Assembly (NCBI GenBank): GCA_963575645.1
Contig: OY754470.1
Span: 7,696,501-7,760,500, forward strand
Direction: 5' to 3'
Length of the DNA stretch: 64,000 nt
Source: Xanthostigma xanthostigma
Taxonomy: Eukaryota; Arthropoda; Insecta; Raphidioptera; Raphidiidae
The position numbers and the translations under genes were made by a program. Under the pieces are notes generated by a model. It saw only the letters and a list, made by a program, of their open reading frames with translations. It ran no database searches and had not been told where the DNA came from. Shown piece after piece: positions 24,239 through 36,436 of this stretch. Positions within the stretch are counted from its first letter, which is position 1; each line of letters begins with the position of its first letter.

Positions 24239-24537
24239 TTTTTTTGTCATTTTTAGTAAGTATTGAGAAAATAAAAAAAAAAATTTTAAACCGAAATAAA
24301 ATATTTATAAAGCTATAGCATATAGTCGAGAGCAGCAACGGTCTTACAGTAAGACTCTTACCTGCTCTTACCTCTCAATTGTTATCACGTTACCCTTATA
24401 CTCTCGCAGAGTAGAGCAAAAAAATTAGCAGAAAACGGTGCCTTTAAAGAAACGGAAGGCTGATTAGTGTAAATATTCATTTTTATTTTTTTGTAAAAAA
24501 TCTGAAATCAAAATTTTAAACGCGCTTTTCTAATAAA

Positions 24538-24612
24538 TGTACACTACTGGTCAAAAGTAAAGCGACTAAGTTTATTTTCAAAATACTTAGTCGCTTTACT
24601 TTTGGCCAGTAG
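24538..24612. mobile_element. Tc1-like mini-hairpin
   Basis: TACACTACTGGTCAAAAGTA and its inverse with arms of about 30 bp and a 15 bp loop. CACTACTGGTCAAAAG is a Tc1/mariner-type end and TA flanks each side. Flanking ATAAATG/CATTTAT extends the pairing. Confidence 0.75.
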
Positions 24613-24624
24613 TATACATTTATT

Positions 24625-24925
24625 AGTGACTTTTGCTAATAACTTTTTTATTTTTTCGGTACAAACGCTGAAATTTTGTAGGCGTCAGGTACAAACATAG
24701 AACAAACGATTGGCGTTGAAAAAGTTGAAAAAAAAGTGGTTATTAGGACGTGGTCCATACAACTTGACGTCAAGTTGGCTGGCCTGGCCACTTATGATTG
24801 CTAATAACTTTTCATTTTTACGGTACAAACGCTGAAATTTTGCAGGCGTCAGGTACAAACGTAGAACAAACGATTGGCGTTGAAAAAGTTAAAAAAATGT
24901 AAGTTGGTCCATGCAACTTGACGCG
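24625..24925 (+). repeat. Two tandem copies of a 165 bp unit
   Basis: TTGCTAATAACTTTT, GGTACAAACGCTGAAATTTT, GGCGTCAGGTACAAAC and GAACAAACGATTGGCGTTGA occur in the same order at 24630-24760 and 24795-24920. Confidence 0.8.
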
Positions 24926-25222
24926 CATCCGGAAATGCGTCCTTCAATCTGGGTATCATATTTGAGTTTTCATTACAAGTATATTAATAATAACAATACA
25001 TTGATTATTTGTATTGACTTCCTGAAACATTCTTCTACTATTGTATTTACTGAAGAAATAAAAAAAATGCATATCACATTTCGTTACGCCAATTAAAATA
25101 ATTTTACTTATTACCGACATAATCAATATAATGTTACATAACAGCCATATCCTTGTTTCGGTATCAAGTTTACAATTAACTTTTTATTTGAAATGCGCCA
25201 TCCCCGACAGAAATAGATCAAA

Positions 25223-25814
25223 TCATATAGGTATATTAATACGCTAAGGTTAAAGATGTTTGCCTCCCTTTTTAGAAGAAACCTCACAATTTCTCCACAT
25301 TAATTATATATCATTTTACACATAATTGCTTGCTCTACTGACATCGACAACTAAAAAATTTATTATTGCTTTTGTTTTTGTAAATTAATTAAAATACAGC
25401 AACGCTGAACAACGTCTGCCATCTGACGGCCTTAATTTTGAAACAACGTCAACACTTCGATCTGTCATCTGACCTTCATATTGTAATACAACAGACACAA
25501 TACTGCCATCTGACGGCTTTAATTTTGAAACAGCGAGCAACGCTGAACAACGTCACAGCAATGCTGCATGATGCCATCTGACGGCTTAGCTCAACGCTTT
25601 TGCTACTTGCGCCTCTATATGACAATTTTAGTAAAATATTTCTTCAATCTGTCATCTGAGCTTCATATTGTAATACAACAAAAAGAAGAACGTTATAAGC
25701 AGTGTGCAAAATTAGAAACGAATTGAATACCTGCAATCATATTTAAAAAATAATTTTGTAAAGTGATAATTAATATACTTATTTAGTGCGAATAATCCGC
25801 ACAGGTCACACTAG
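25223..25814 (+). mobile_element. Helitron family 3, copy 1
   Basis: Starts TCATATAGGTATATTAATAC after A and ends CACAGGTCACACTAG before T. The subterminal hairpin GTGCGAATAATCCGCAC has one mismatch. Internal CCATCTGACGGC and CAACGCTGAACAACGTC units recur several times. About 592 bp, just downstream of RFC4. Confidence 0.85.
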
Positions 25815-25928
25815 TTAATTTTTATTTTTATAAAATGAAAAATCGAACAGTCAGATTCTTTAAAAATTTTATTTGCTGTGTAAATTTAATTACATATTAA
25901 TAAATCACGCTAATTAAGATTAAATAGT

Positions 25929-25934
25929 TTTATT
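25929..25934 (-). terminator. RFC4 polyadenylation signal AATAAA
   Basis: A canonical AATAAA on the minus strand, about 95 nt downstream of the RFC4 stop codon (26029-26031). It is the first exact hexamer I found after the stop and would give a short 3' UTR. The Helitron copy at 25223-25814 begins about 100 bp further downstream, so the gene and the repeat do not overlap. Confidence 0.6.
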
Positions 25935-26028
25935 TCGGTATAAAAATACATTTGTTTATAACACCAATTTGAAAACGTAAAAAATTGAAAATACAGTTAA
26001 AAAGACAAAGAGCATAAAATCAGGTGAT

Positions 26029-29000
26029 TTACGGCGATTTATTTGCCATTATCATCGAGCATCCAAGATCCATTAGTTGCATATATTCTGAGCCGCCATC
26101 TTGTAATCGGAAACTACAAACCTGTCACAAAAAAGAAAAACAAATGAACTGCGAGAAAAACAATTTCATTATGCGCTGTATTTATTTTATTGATAACTGT
26201 AAGTTTTTAAATATTTTTTGTAATTAGGGCCCAACGCACACTTTTGTAGAGAAAACTCGCGATTCAACGGCTGCATCGCCATTTGATGATTACTACATGA
26301 AATTTCACGTACAATCGCGCGATTTGGCAACAGCATGGATATTCAATCGCACTTTCGTGTGATCAATACGTTTGTTTCAACTCAACAGATACGTATTTTA
26401 GCGTGTTGTGTGTGGACTTACGCTGTTGGTTGTTGCATTATCTACAAACCACTAACTCGCACAATCGCGATACAAAAAATAGATTGTGTACTCCGGCCCT
26501 AAATTAATTTCAGTACGTACCGCAAGTTTTTCACAAATGAGAGACTTCTGTTTTTTGTTTAGATTATTTGAGAAAATTATCATTTCATTTAATTGTTCCA
26601 ACATCTAAAAAATAGAAATAATGTAATCATTCGGTGTATCTATCTTTTGTTATCTTCATATCATTTCAAATTATACAAATCTTTGATTAACGTCTGATTA
26701 GAATTCTTCAATAAATAAAATTATATTTACTTGTGAAGCTGAATATGCCTCTGCCATAAATTTTTCAATGAACTGTTCTAATTTTGAATAATCATCCATT
26801 GTACATACTTCTAAAAACTCATTTAACCAACTGTCTGGAATTACCTAAAATAAGTTTTTATATTAGTAAATGCTTCCAACTTTTTAGTGATTTAATAATT
26901 TAAATTGAAATAAATTTTATCATCACTAATTACTATCAGTTTGCTTCCATAATTTTTGTTAACAAACAGGGGCGGATGGGTCTACAGGGATTTTGTAGGT
27001 TTTCCCGATAGGTCAGGGCTCGCTGAAGCCGGTAGGTCGATTGCCTATATTAGTTAATTTCTTTTTTGTTTACTAGAATGATTTTATTTTAATTTTTTGA
27101 TATATATTTAACTCAAAGGTAAAATTAATAATGCGTTTTTTGTCTTTGTTGTAATAGCTCTCACAACCATAAGCTGGCCCTCTGTATGAAAAAAAGACGG
27201 GTTGCACTCCGGGAGTGCCAGCAGAAGTGAAAACCTAGATGTACTTAAACTTCGGCAGTACATATACTAAAATTCGCTAGATGTCAGTAGCAATATAAGT
27301 TACATGCAGTGCAAAAAATTATAAGCTATAAGCTTTGACAAAACATTAATAGATGTCGCTATGCATCCAGGTTTCGTAAAACTACACACTTATAAAATTA
27401 CATGCAGTCAGTCACTGGATGTAATTTTTTAAATTTGTAGTTTTACGAAACCTGAGTACATGGCGACATCTCTTAAGGTTTTGTTAAAGCTTATAGCTTA
27501 TATTTTTTTGCACTGCATGTAACTTATATTGCTACTGACATCTAGCGAATTTTAGTATATGTACTGCCGAAGCAAGTACGGTAGACCGTCTCAACAACTC
27601 GTCAGGGTCACGTGACCCTGACGCCTGACGCGTCAGATCTGACGCAAGTTTAACATTTTTTACCCATTACAAAAAAAGTGTACAACGCCGCTAAAGAAGT
27701 TTTCACTTCAAAAACAGTATTCATGAGGGGATCGGAATCTTACTTTCCCGGGCCGGAATAGTTGAGTCCATCTGCCCGTCAACAAACCAAGTATATGTAA
27801 AAAATTACGTATATAATTTTTTCCCCAAATTTTATGTGAATAGGTCTTTAAAAAATAAAAGCAACATTCAGATGATAAATATGTACAGCTTCGAACAAAA
27901 CAAAAGATGTCGTACCGGTGTCAACCTTCGGACCGAGAGCACAACCGCTGCGCAATGTTCATCTCCTCAATCGAGGATTTATTATCCAGGGTGTTTTCAG
28001 AAACGTAGCTCGCGCGGTTAACAGCTGCACATATTAATAATTTAAATCTAACACTTACCCCGGTAACTTCTAATACATCGTCGACAGTAACAACATTTCC
28101 TTTGCCTTTTAGCCTTGAACAACTTTGCAGGCACGTTATAGCTCTTCTCATGTCACCACCAGACGTATTAACAACCGTTTCTAATACTTTATTATCACAA
28201 ACCAATTCTTCTTTATCACAAATAAACTTTAATCTGAAATATCATCAACTGTTTACTTTGAACTTCCACAAAATAATCGAACAGCATGGCTAAGAATACA
28301 GTATTTTAAAACATTTGTTATTTCTTCAGTAATCGAAAAAAGAAAATTGAGTTGAAAAGCGCAAAACTATACCTTTCTATAATTTTATCCTCGGTAAGCG
28401 GTTTGAATCGGAATTTCGTGCAACGCGATGTTAGAGGTTGAATTATGCGTGACACATAATTACAAACAAGACAAAATCGAGTGCTTTTTGTTTCTCGTTC
28501 CATCGTACGTCGCAGAGCTGCTTGTGCAGCATGGGTCATCGAATCTGCCTCATCTAAAATCACAATTTTAAACGGAGGGCACGGTTTTCCGCTGAAATAG
28601 AACAAGCGATTAGAACACGATTATCATTAACTTTTTATTAATTTATATCGAGTAGATTAACTTTTCTAAAATACTTACTCTGGTCTTGTTCCGCTCGCTG
28701 TAAGTTGTGAAAATGTTTTCACTTTATCCCTTATGACCTGTATACCTCTTTCATCTGACGCGTTCAACTCAAGGATCCTGAAAACATTCATATATGTATT
28801 TTATTAATTAACAATATAGGTAAACCAGATTTACGCTATCGCTCAATAAAATGCAATACAAATTTGGTTTCGATGTCGGTTACTTCAATAAATATATATG
28901 AATCAGAAACTAGAGGGTTGTTTTTGGAAGCTAACCGCGTTGTGTCTCGTTTTCACCTTTTTTACCATTCCAACCCACAAGTGGGGAATGGTACTAGTTT

Positions 29001-30651
29001 AGGTCAAAAATCACTTTTCAAAAATTTTACAATATCTTTACGTTTTGAGGTCCCCCGAATCCAAAAAACATATTTTTGGAAAATCTCTGTGCGTCTGTTT
29101 GTCTGTGAACACGATACAGGTCAAACGGATGAGCGGATTGAAACCAAATTTTGAAGGATGTTTGGTATGCAAATATGAAGAGCCCTATTGTTTTTGGGGA
29201 AAATCGTCGCATGCGCAGAAGAGATATATGCTAAAACGGTATTTTTTATATAATAACGGTATACTTTTCACAACGGCTTATTATTCTATTTATTTTTTTA
29301 AGAAAGTTTTGTTAAAAATTTTTTTTTCTTAACTTTATAGTACTTAGTTTCAGAAACATTTTGAAAATAAAAAAAATCATCCGCTCTTTTGTTTTATGGA
29401 TCTGTCAGAAATAAACTAGTTAGACATGCTTTGATTAATGTTTCCATGACGTGGAACATAATATTATGTAGGTAACCATGGCAACGAATAGTTAATATCA
29501 TATTGAATACTAGCCATTACCCGCGTCACCTCACGCGATATCAGAAATTTTATTTTCTTTATTATAATCAAATGTCAACATTTTTGAAGTTGGAATGGTC
29601 CCGTCGCCCAATTGGCTGGAATTTTTTCATTAACTTATTTAACTTCACTAAAAGTGATGTTTTTGTTTTTTTGTTTTTATTAATTTTCTGTCTTTCAGGG
29701 CACACATTGGGCGTGTTTGGCCGAAGTAAGTACTTACTAAATTTAGTAAGTCACTCACTATACTTACAAAATTTTCGGCCGGAACACAAAATAAGTGCTA
29801 ACGCAGTAAGCATGGCTTAATATAAGACGCCATTTTGCTTATTGTTGATGTAAACAATACAGACAGGAACAGGCCTGTCATTTATCCATTTGTAACTATT
29901 TACATGAATTCAATTATATTAAATTTAGTACTGTCAATTATATTCATTCTATGAGATTATGTACGGGATATATAACGTAAACCAGTGTTTTGAGTTATGT
30001 CAATCCAGTAAGTTTGTCCTGGCCGAAAAGCGCTATAGTCAGCTTGTAAGATTTTAATTTTTTTATGCTAACTGGCTTACTAAGTTTAGTAAGTACTTAC
30101 TTCGGCCAAACACGCCCATTGGAATATGTGTGTATGCAGATTCTTTAATACACACATAGACGCTGATGAACTCAGCTGTTGAGCGTCTATAATTTACAAT
30201 CTATCTAATAATTCTCTTCATTTTTACAATCGAATACTAAAAACTGACTAACAAAATATAGTATTTGGTTAACAAACCTGTCCTTGTACATATCATCGAA
30301 TAATTGTCTGGCTGCTGCAAGTATTGTACTTGTTTTTCCTGTCCCAGGAGGACCATAAAACAGAAGATTTGGTAAATCGCCGCCAGACATACATTCGCGC
30401 AAAACAGCCACAGCATCGTTTTGTTCGACAACATCTTCTACAGTACGAGGACGACTAGAAAATAAATGTAAAATTAATTGTCAGTTGGTGCGATTCAATC
30501 TAAGTTCGGGTTAGATAGTTTTAACAATGAATCATTAAATGCTTTTTACGTACTATTTTTCAACCCATGGTGTTTTCTTTTCCAATTTTGTGGATGGTCC
30601 TGCTTTCTTCTCCACTGCAGATAGCTTTCCAGTTTTTAAAAACGCTTGCAT
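26029..30651 (-). CDS. RFC4: Replication factor C subunit 4 (RFC4), complete, 8 coding exons
   Basis: Exons in transcript order: 30651-30554, 30454-30278, 28777-28679, 28591-28373, 28233-28059, 26844-26731, 26604-26521, 26121-26029. All introns are GT-AG and the joined frame is 1059 bp, 352 residues plus TAA, close to the usual 350-365 of the family. The start is [11 protein letters not shown], as in animal RFC4. Visible AAA+ motifs: PWVEKYRP box (28-35), Walker [10 protein letters not shown] (67-75), NASDERG (97-103), Walker B ILDEAD (136-141), sensor 1 around CNYVSRI (168-174), the SRC arginine-finger motif (180-182) and sensor 2 GDMRRAI (224-230); the C-terminal collar helices follow. Known role: small subunit of the RFC clamp loader, which opens PCNA and loads it on primer-template DNA in the nucleus; also part of checkpoint and cohesion loaders. 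Introns 2, 5 and 7 carry transposons. The paralogues RFC2/3/5 fit less well because of the MQAFLK start and the [16 protein letters not shown] block. Confidence 0.96.
26225..26501. mobile_element. MITE in RFC4 intron 7
   Basis: Left TAGGGCCCAACGCACAC and right GTGTACTCCGGCCCTA are imperfect inverted ends, with AAT on both sides (26222-26224, 26502-26504). Shares CAATCGCGCGATTTGGCAAC with the repeat at 60290-60482. Confidence 0.6.
27203..27713 (-). repeat. Family B repeat, copy 3, split by a foldback, in RFC4 intron 5
   Basis: Outer parts match 17387-17623; the middle is occupied by an inverted repeat (27250-27575). Confidence 0.7.
27250..27575. mobile_element. Foldback element inserted in family B
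   Basis: CTTCGGCAGTACATATACTA at the left pairs with its inverse near 27555-27573. Arms of about 140 bp include TAGATGTCAGTAGCAATATA, ATAAGCTATAAGC and GGTTTCGTAAAACTAC. Confidence 0.75.
28960..29300 (+). repeat. Dispersed repeat in RFC4 intron 2
   Basis: GTCTGTTTGTCTGTGAACAC and CGGATGAGCGGATTGAAACC are typical of a common lepidopteran interspersed repeat. No ends found; the ORFs over it are not genes. Confidence 0.4.
29511..29625 (-). mobile_element. Helitron-like repeat family 2, reverse copy in RFC4 intron 2
   Basis: Reading the minus strand: CCAATTGGGCGACGGGACC, a TTGACATTTG block, then TGACGCGGGTAATGGCTAG. It matches the copy at 4860-4998 across the whole tail. Confidence 0.6.
29709..30117. 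mobile_element. MITE in RFC4 intron 2, ATT duplication
   Basis: GGGCGTGTTTGGCCGAAGTA at the left and its inverse at the right; inverted ends about 42 bp including the AAGTACTTACTAAA segment. ATT at 29706-29708 and 30118-30120. 409 bp. Confidence 0.85.
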
Positions 30652-30760
30652 TTCTGTTTATTTATGAACTCAACAAAGTAACAATATAAACAGTGCTATT
30701 ATTACTAACAGCACTATACACTGACTAATAATAATATCTCACACCGAAAATATAAACTTG
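30640..30760 (-). promoter_or_regulatory. RFC4 5' UTR and candidate core promoter
   Basis: An arthropod initiator-like TCAGT lies at 30724-30720 on the minus strand, about 70 nt upstream of the RFC4 ATG (30651). The leader is AT-rich and ends AATAAACAGAAATG, an acceptable insect start context. No TATA box is obvious. The transcription start is inferred from the motif only. Confidence 0.35.
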
Positions 30761-31880
30761 AATTCAGAATTTATTAAAAAATAAAGGTTATGCTAGTTTG
30801 ACACTTTCCCAATTACATTTTCGCGCCTATTTTACCGGTGACATCGGACGGAATTCTCTTGTAGTTTATAGTTCACAACTTTTCCGTATGTTTACAAAGG
30901 AGTCAATGAGAGTAGGGATGTGTAAAACTCGTGAAATTCCAAAACCGAAAAGGTATTCTTATTTTTCAACACAACAGCCACTCGTTCTTTACATTATGTA
31001 GATCAGCCCCCTAAAATTCCCACCTGATACCTGTATTATAAATTATGAAACAATCCGAATTTTAAATAACACATTCAATAAACCTGCTAGTATAATATAA
31101 TAAAGTAGTATTATAACTAGTGGCAGTATTTATGCGTGGACGGGTATACTTTAGCTTGTTTTTTACCCGACTGCGGCAGAAGGAGGGTAATGTTTTTGTA
31201 GATTGTTTCTGTGTTACCCAAAAAAATAGACAGAATTAAAATTTTACAAAAATAGTTTGGATTTAAAATTTTCGAAAAAAAAAAATCAAAACAACAGAAT
31301 ATACTGCGGAGTGCAGGATTGTCAAAACAACAACTTTATTACAAATTTTTTAAGCATATACATATATTTTGCAAGCTACAAGTGCAAATCCCTGCGTTCA
31401 GTCTGATATACTAATTGACATGTGTCCCAGGGTCAGGATTAATATTATATACCTAATAAGTTTTAATGTTATTTTATCATATATTCTGCAGGTTATTTAG
31501 TTTCTTAAATCTAAAACACGTTAAACACAATAAAAGCAATGTCTGTGGTGGGTATGAAGTTTCTAAAAAACGGTCGAAGAACTAACGTTATTTTCTGGTC
31601 AGTACCTATTGTTATGTCAGTATTAAAAACGTTATTCAAGAATCAGATTCAGAAATCAGAAGTACTTAAATATATTATTATTTATTATGTATTTTTATGA
31701 TATGACAATACTATTTTAAGTTTTTATACATATTTAATTATTTTTAAAGTGACTTCACTAATTTTTTGCCTGTTAGTATATCAATTAATTCACTAGATAG
31801 GTAGGTATTATATTTTTTATTACAAAGTTTAGAATGTCGCTTACAATATAGTATAGAATTTTTTGTTTGATATAATTTTT

Positions 31881-32442
31881 TTGACGTGATAACGTCTTAT
31901 AAATTGATGAAACACCGGCTGCACGCACGAAAAAGAGTAACGTTCCGCAAGCGAGAGCGCGATATAAGCGTTAGTCTCTCTCTTCTCGCGTGACGTCAGA
32001 GAGTAGTGTGCGTTCAACATTTTTTTCGGCTGTTCCAGCGAAAGCTACATCTGACAGATGGCCAGATAAATTATACGGTTTGTTAACAAATATATAATAT
32101 ATATATATGTTACGGTTAATACAAGAAAGTAGGTAATTCGCGAATTAATCGGCTAATACCCGAATTAACCAATCCTTGACGTTTGGTTAATTCGGGTATT
32201 AGCCGGTTAATTCGCGAATAAACTACTTTCTTGTATTAACCGTAACATATACATTCTTTTAAATGTCTTTTATAATTGCTTAAAAATATGTATTTTACTT
32301 TGGTTGATCAAATTATTCGTAGGTAAAAATATAGTTTGACAGGTACTAAAATTTAGGTTATGTATTATTAAATATGATATTCGAGCGGAATACGTTATCA
32401 CGTAAAACTATAATCCGTAAACCGACTTTACAGACAACCAAT
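31881..32442 (-). mobile_element. Family A repeat, long form, with a nested MITE
   Basis: Same organisation as 47365-47779, in reverse, but interrupted by a 140 bp palindromic element at 32108-32247. Confidence 0.85.
32108..32247. mobile_element. Palindromic MITE nested in family A
   Basis: TGTTACGGTTAATACAAGAA and its inverse form the ends; arms of about 65 bp leave only a short centre (CCAATCCTTGACGTTTGG). Flanks are TATA on both sides, and the uninterrupted family A copy at 47365 shows the empty site. Consistent with a TA-target element. Confidence 0.8.
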
Positions 32443-32793
32443 TTTTTTTGCATAAAATGATGATCCTGGTAACTATTTTAATTTTCTTTCTTGTAAAGTG
32501 TCCATTCTTTTAACATAAAAATATTAGCGCTCGGTTTCTCTATAATATATGATAAAACAACATTAGTAGCACTATTCATGTACATGTTCTATGTCTAACA
32601 TGCATAGTCTAACAATATATATAATATGGTTATTCTATATTATTTTTGTGGTCTTAGTTTTGTTAATTTACCATTATATTCAACTTAATCATAATAAACT
32701 AAATTATGTTTTTATATATGGATACAAAGAGCTACATTTATGTTAAAAAATGTTTTAATTAATATGTTTGCCTTGAAAATTTTAAGCTTTTTA

Positions 32794-33041
32794 TTGACGT
32801 GATAACGTCTTATAAATTGATGAAACACCGGCTGCACGCACGAAAAAGTGTCACGTTCCGCCTGAGCCTGAGCGTGCAAGCGAGAGCGCGGTATAAGCGA
32901 TAGAGAGGCACGATCGGCCCAAGCGTCGGCTTGTACGCATTTCTCTCTCTTCTCGCGTGACGTCAGAGAGTTCATCAATGTTTCTTCATGACGCTATCAC
33001 GTAAAACTATCGTCCGTAAACCGACTTTACAGACAACCAAT
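32794..33041 (-). mobile_element. Family A repeat, 248 bp form
   Basis: Differs from the copy at 46471-46718 by only a handful of bases over 248 bp by eye. It lies 350 bp from another family A copy in the same orientation. Confidence 0.88.
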
Positions 33042-36000
33042 TTTTTAACACAGTATCTAATAATTAATTAACTTTGCTGTTTTTTTCTGTTTGTAACTTT
33101 AGTGAAATCAAATTTGCATGGAATTATATTTATTGTCATAAAAATTCTCTACTGAACCGCTACGCCATCTTTGTTATTTCTTTTTCTGTGAACTGCAAAT
33201 TTATAATTCATATTTTTTTACTCAAGTCTAAACTATTCCCTAAAATTTGATTTGTAAGCGATCTAAGTATGATACATATTAAGGCGAAAAAAAGAACCCT
33301 CGCAAATAATTCAAGACTTCGCAAACTTTCCATGCACAGACATATTTTGATTTTTGTTCTTCAAAGAATATTGTTTGCTTAACCACATCAAAAGATAATC
33401 ACCTATAAAATATCTATTTTAGCCGTTCTTCAGTAATCTGTAAAAGGAATTGATTTTGGAGGGAGAATTTTTTTTATGAAGAGCAAAATGACGTTTGGTC
33501 CCTGTCGAAATTTAATTCAATATTTATCTCTAGAGCGACTATTTTCATTATTAACACGCTCTACAGACTACAACAATAGCCTCACATTCTGTTTGTTTGG
33601 GGACCCACACTTTAAAGATCAAGGAGGCCAAAAAAAAGAGTGCAGCCGCAACAATTGTTTTAGGTAGTGTTAATTTTTATTTTTTTTTTTTTTTTGATTT
33701 GCGATTCTTTCAGCTAATTTTATAAGCAACATTGGAGAAAGTAACAGTTGATATTGACATATTTTTTGTTGATTCTCCCACATATCAACCCGGATCTGGG
33801 TGAGGGCTTATGTTTTTTCAACAGAATCGTTCAGTATCATACAAGAAAGGATAATTTATCATGCACTTTGCACATAGTTAACTGTTTAACTTAACTAAAA
33901 AAAAAACATAAAAAAGAGAAAAAATAGTAATTTTATTTTTTTCAATTTAAATAACATAATTGTGAAATATTATCATAATATTCAAATATTTGAATTATTA
34001 ATTATTCAAATCTAAACAAATTAAATCTTAGTACAACAATTATTATACCTTCTATCTTTTATTTGTGCTAAAATTTCAATTAATCGTAAATAAAATTTTG
34101 TTCATTTCCCTATTTAACAATACAAAAACTGTCTCAATAAATACTTTCAATTTATCGATAAATATAATATTTGTTGCAACTACGTTGTCGTACATTTTTC
34201 TTATATTTTAAGGCAAATTATTTTTAAAGCATTAGCTACTATCTGCCATAATCAATTTGTATAATATGAATACAGTGATGTTATCCGACAGGCACCATTA
34301 ATTAAAGACATCAATTTAAACGCCTAAAAACTGCGTACACAGTAAAATATAACGGGAGACACGAAAAAAAGTACTAAATCGAGTATAGTGCAGATTATTT
34401 AAGAACAATATTGTTACTCACATCATTCCGTGCATATTCTTCCCCACAAAGCGTAAGAAGCAGCGCTTTCCTAATTCCTCTTTCCTTTATTTTCTATTTT
34501 CACTTGTAATTTTTCGAAGAACACGCGTTTTAAGACAATAACACAATTACTACTTTCAGAAACTCATTTTAGTTGTACAAATACACTGCTCTTTTCGTTA
34601 AATCAAAATTTTTTAGGTTATGTAAAATGGCAAATTACGCAATAGGTTTATAATAACATTGCGCTGACTTCTGTGATTTGATTACGCTTCATGGGGATTA
34701 CAGGTGGATAGAAAAGATTAATAATAATAATTAAATTCTTGGTGTGCAATATCATGTATTCCAAGTTCGAAATTATTATTATTTTTTTTTTGAATGGTGG
34801 GTTGTTTTATTTATCAATCGCAGGACAGACTGAAGATTAATTATAGACGCAAGACAACAGAGGTCATTAGCGCTGAATTGCCAAGCGATTATCTTTTCTG
34901 ACCACAATGTCTATGTAATACTGTTGATTATAAAAAATAATATACGATTCACAAGTGTACTAAATTTTGAAATACTTGAAAAATGATCCAAAAATCTCGT
35001 AATAACCTTATGTTAAAAGGCAAGCTCAAATATAACTGCCGGCCAACCAAAGTTCTTGGTTGGTGTCTTATAGGGCATTCAAAAAGCTATTCTTCGAATT
35101 AATTTTTGATTGTACTTATTATTGTTGCTAAAAACTGGATTGGGGTTTGGGGCAAGTCAAAGAAAATAAGATTTTGGATTATTGACACTCAACAGCTGAA
35201 GTCGTTCGCGCTGGCCAAAGAAGATATCTTGTTAGTTTCTTAGCCAAATTGGATGGTTTTCTTAACCAAACTGTTTTTTTTTTTATAATCAAAGGTATTA
35301 CAGAGCTATTAAATTGTACATATTAAACTTTTACAAAAAATAATTTTAGTACACTTTACTAATTACCGTAATGTCTACAAAATATATTTTAAGTCTACCA
35401 ACGTTTCTCAAATTTCTTGCTTGTGCTCATTATTTATTTTTTGAGAATTACAGTTATCAAATATTGGCGTTAAAATAATAATCATGTAAGTTTAACTTTG
35501 TAAGCAATTGGCAACTAAGCTAAATAAATAATGAAAAAATAGGTAAGTATATGCGAAAAAGTTTGATTATTAAAAATAATTTAATATTTAATTATCTGTT
35601 GAGTTTTACAAGTACTAATTAACAGTCTTATAAAAACAATTCTTTCAAAGTTTAGTTATTAAAGTTGTTCTTGCGTAGTAAATTATGGCATTATGGCAAA
35701 ACCAAAACGGATATTCTTTATCAATTTTGCGTTTCTGATTGATTTAATGATGACCAGAATATGACTACAGTCAAATGGGAATATAAAAAAATATTTTAGT
35801 AAAAAAAAAATAATTGTAACAACGGTTTGGGAAACGTTGCTTATTTATCTCTAATTAACTTACCTACATGTGCCATGGTAAAAAATGGTATGAAAATAAC
35901 TGTATTTTTAAAAGTCAATGTACCTATCCTTGTATAAAGAATGACATAAGAGGCATCACAGACAAACAATTTTTCGATCATTGATCAATTTTAATACCAA

Positions 36001-36436
36001 GAATAATTCGTTTTTTTTTCAAAATCGTGATTTTGTCGCTTATGTCATTTTATGCGAAAAGAATTAACAATCGCATAATTATTTAAAATATAAAAATACT
36101 TTCTGGATATGGCTTACTATTTTAAGAGCTAGATATAACAGTACAATACTATGCAACAGCAATGCCAAGGTTAGCCCCGAGAGCAGACTCCCTCGCGATA
36201 GTTAGAGGAGCACACCAAAGAAATGTTCACAATGATAAAAACAATTAATAACAGATATTCGTTGTATATTTAGTACAGACACTGATTTATGACTACGAGA
36301 TATAGATTTGACATAAAAGAGCTATCTACACCCTGACTAGATTTTAAATCTTTTATAACGACATTACTAAATTACTACAGATATTTTGAATGACCTTTAA
36401 AAATTGAAAATTAGTATAGTAACATTATAGACGGAG
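33042..36436. other. No gene seen between family A and the palindromes
   Basis: 3.4 kb of AT-rich DNA with no ORF of note and no recognised repeat ends. Confidence 0.4.

Noticed and set aside
28864-29332. Frames of about 95 residues in RFC4 intron 2
   Set aside because: They lie in a dispersed repeat and on the strand opposite to the gene.
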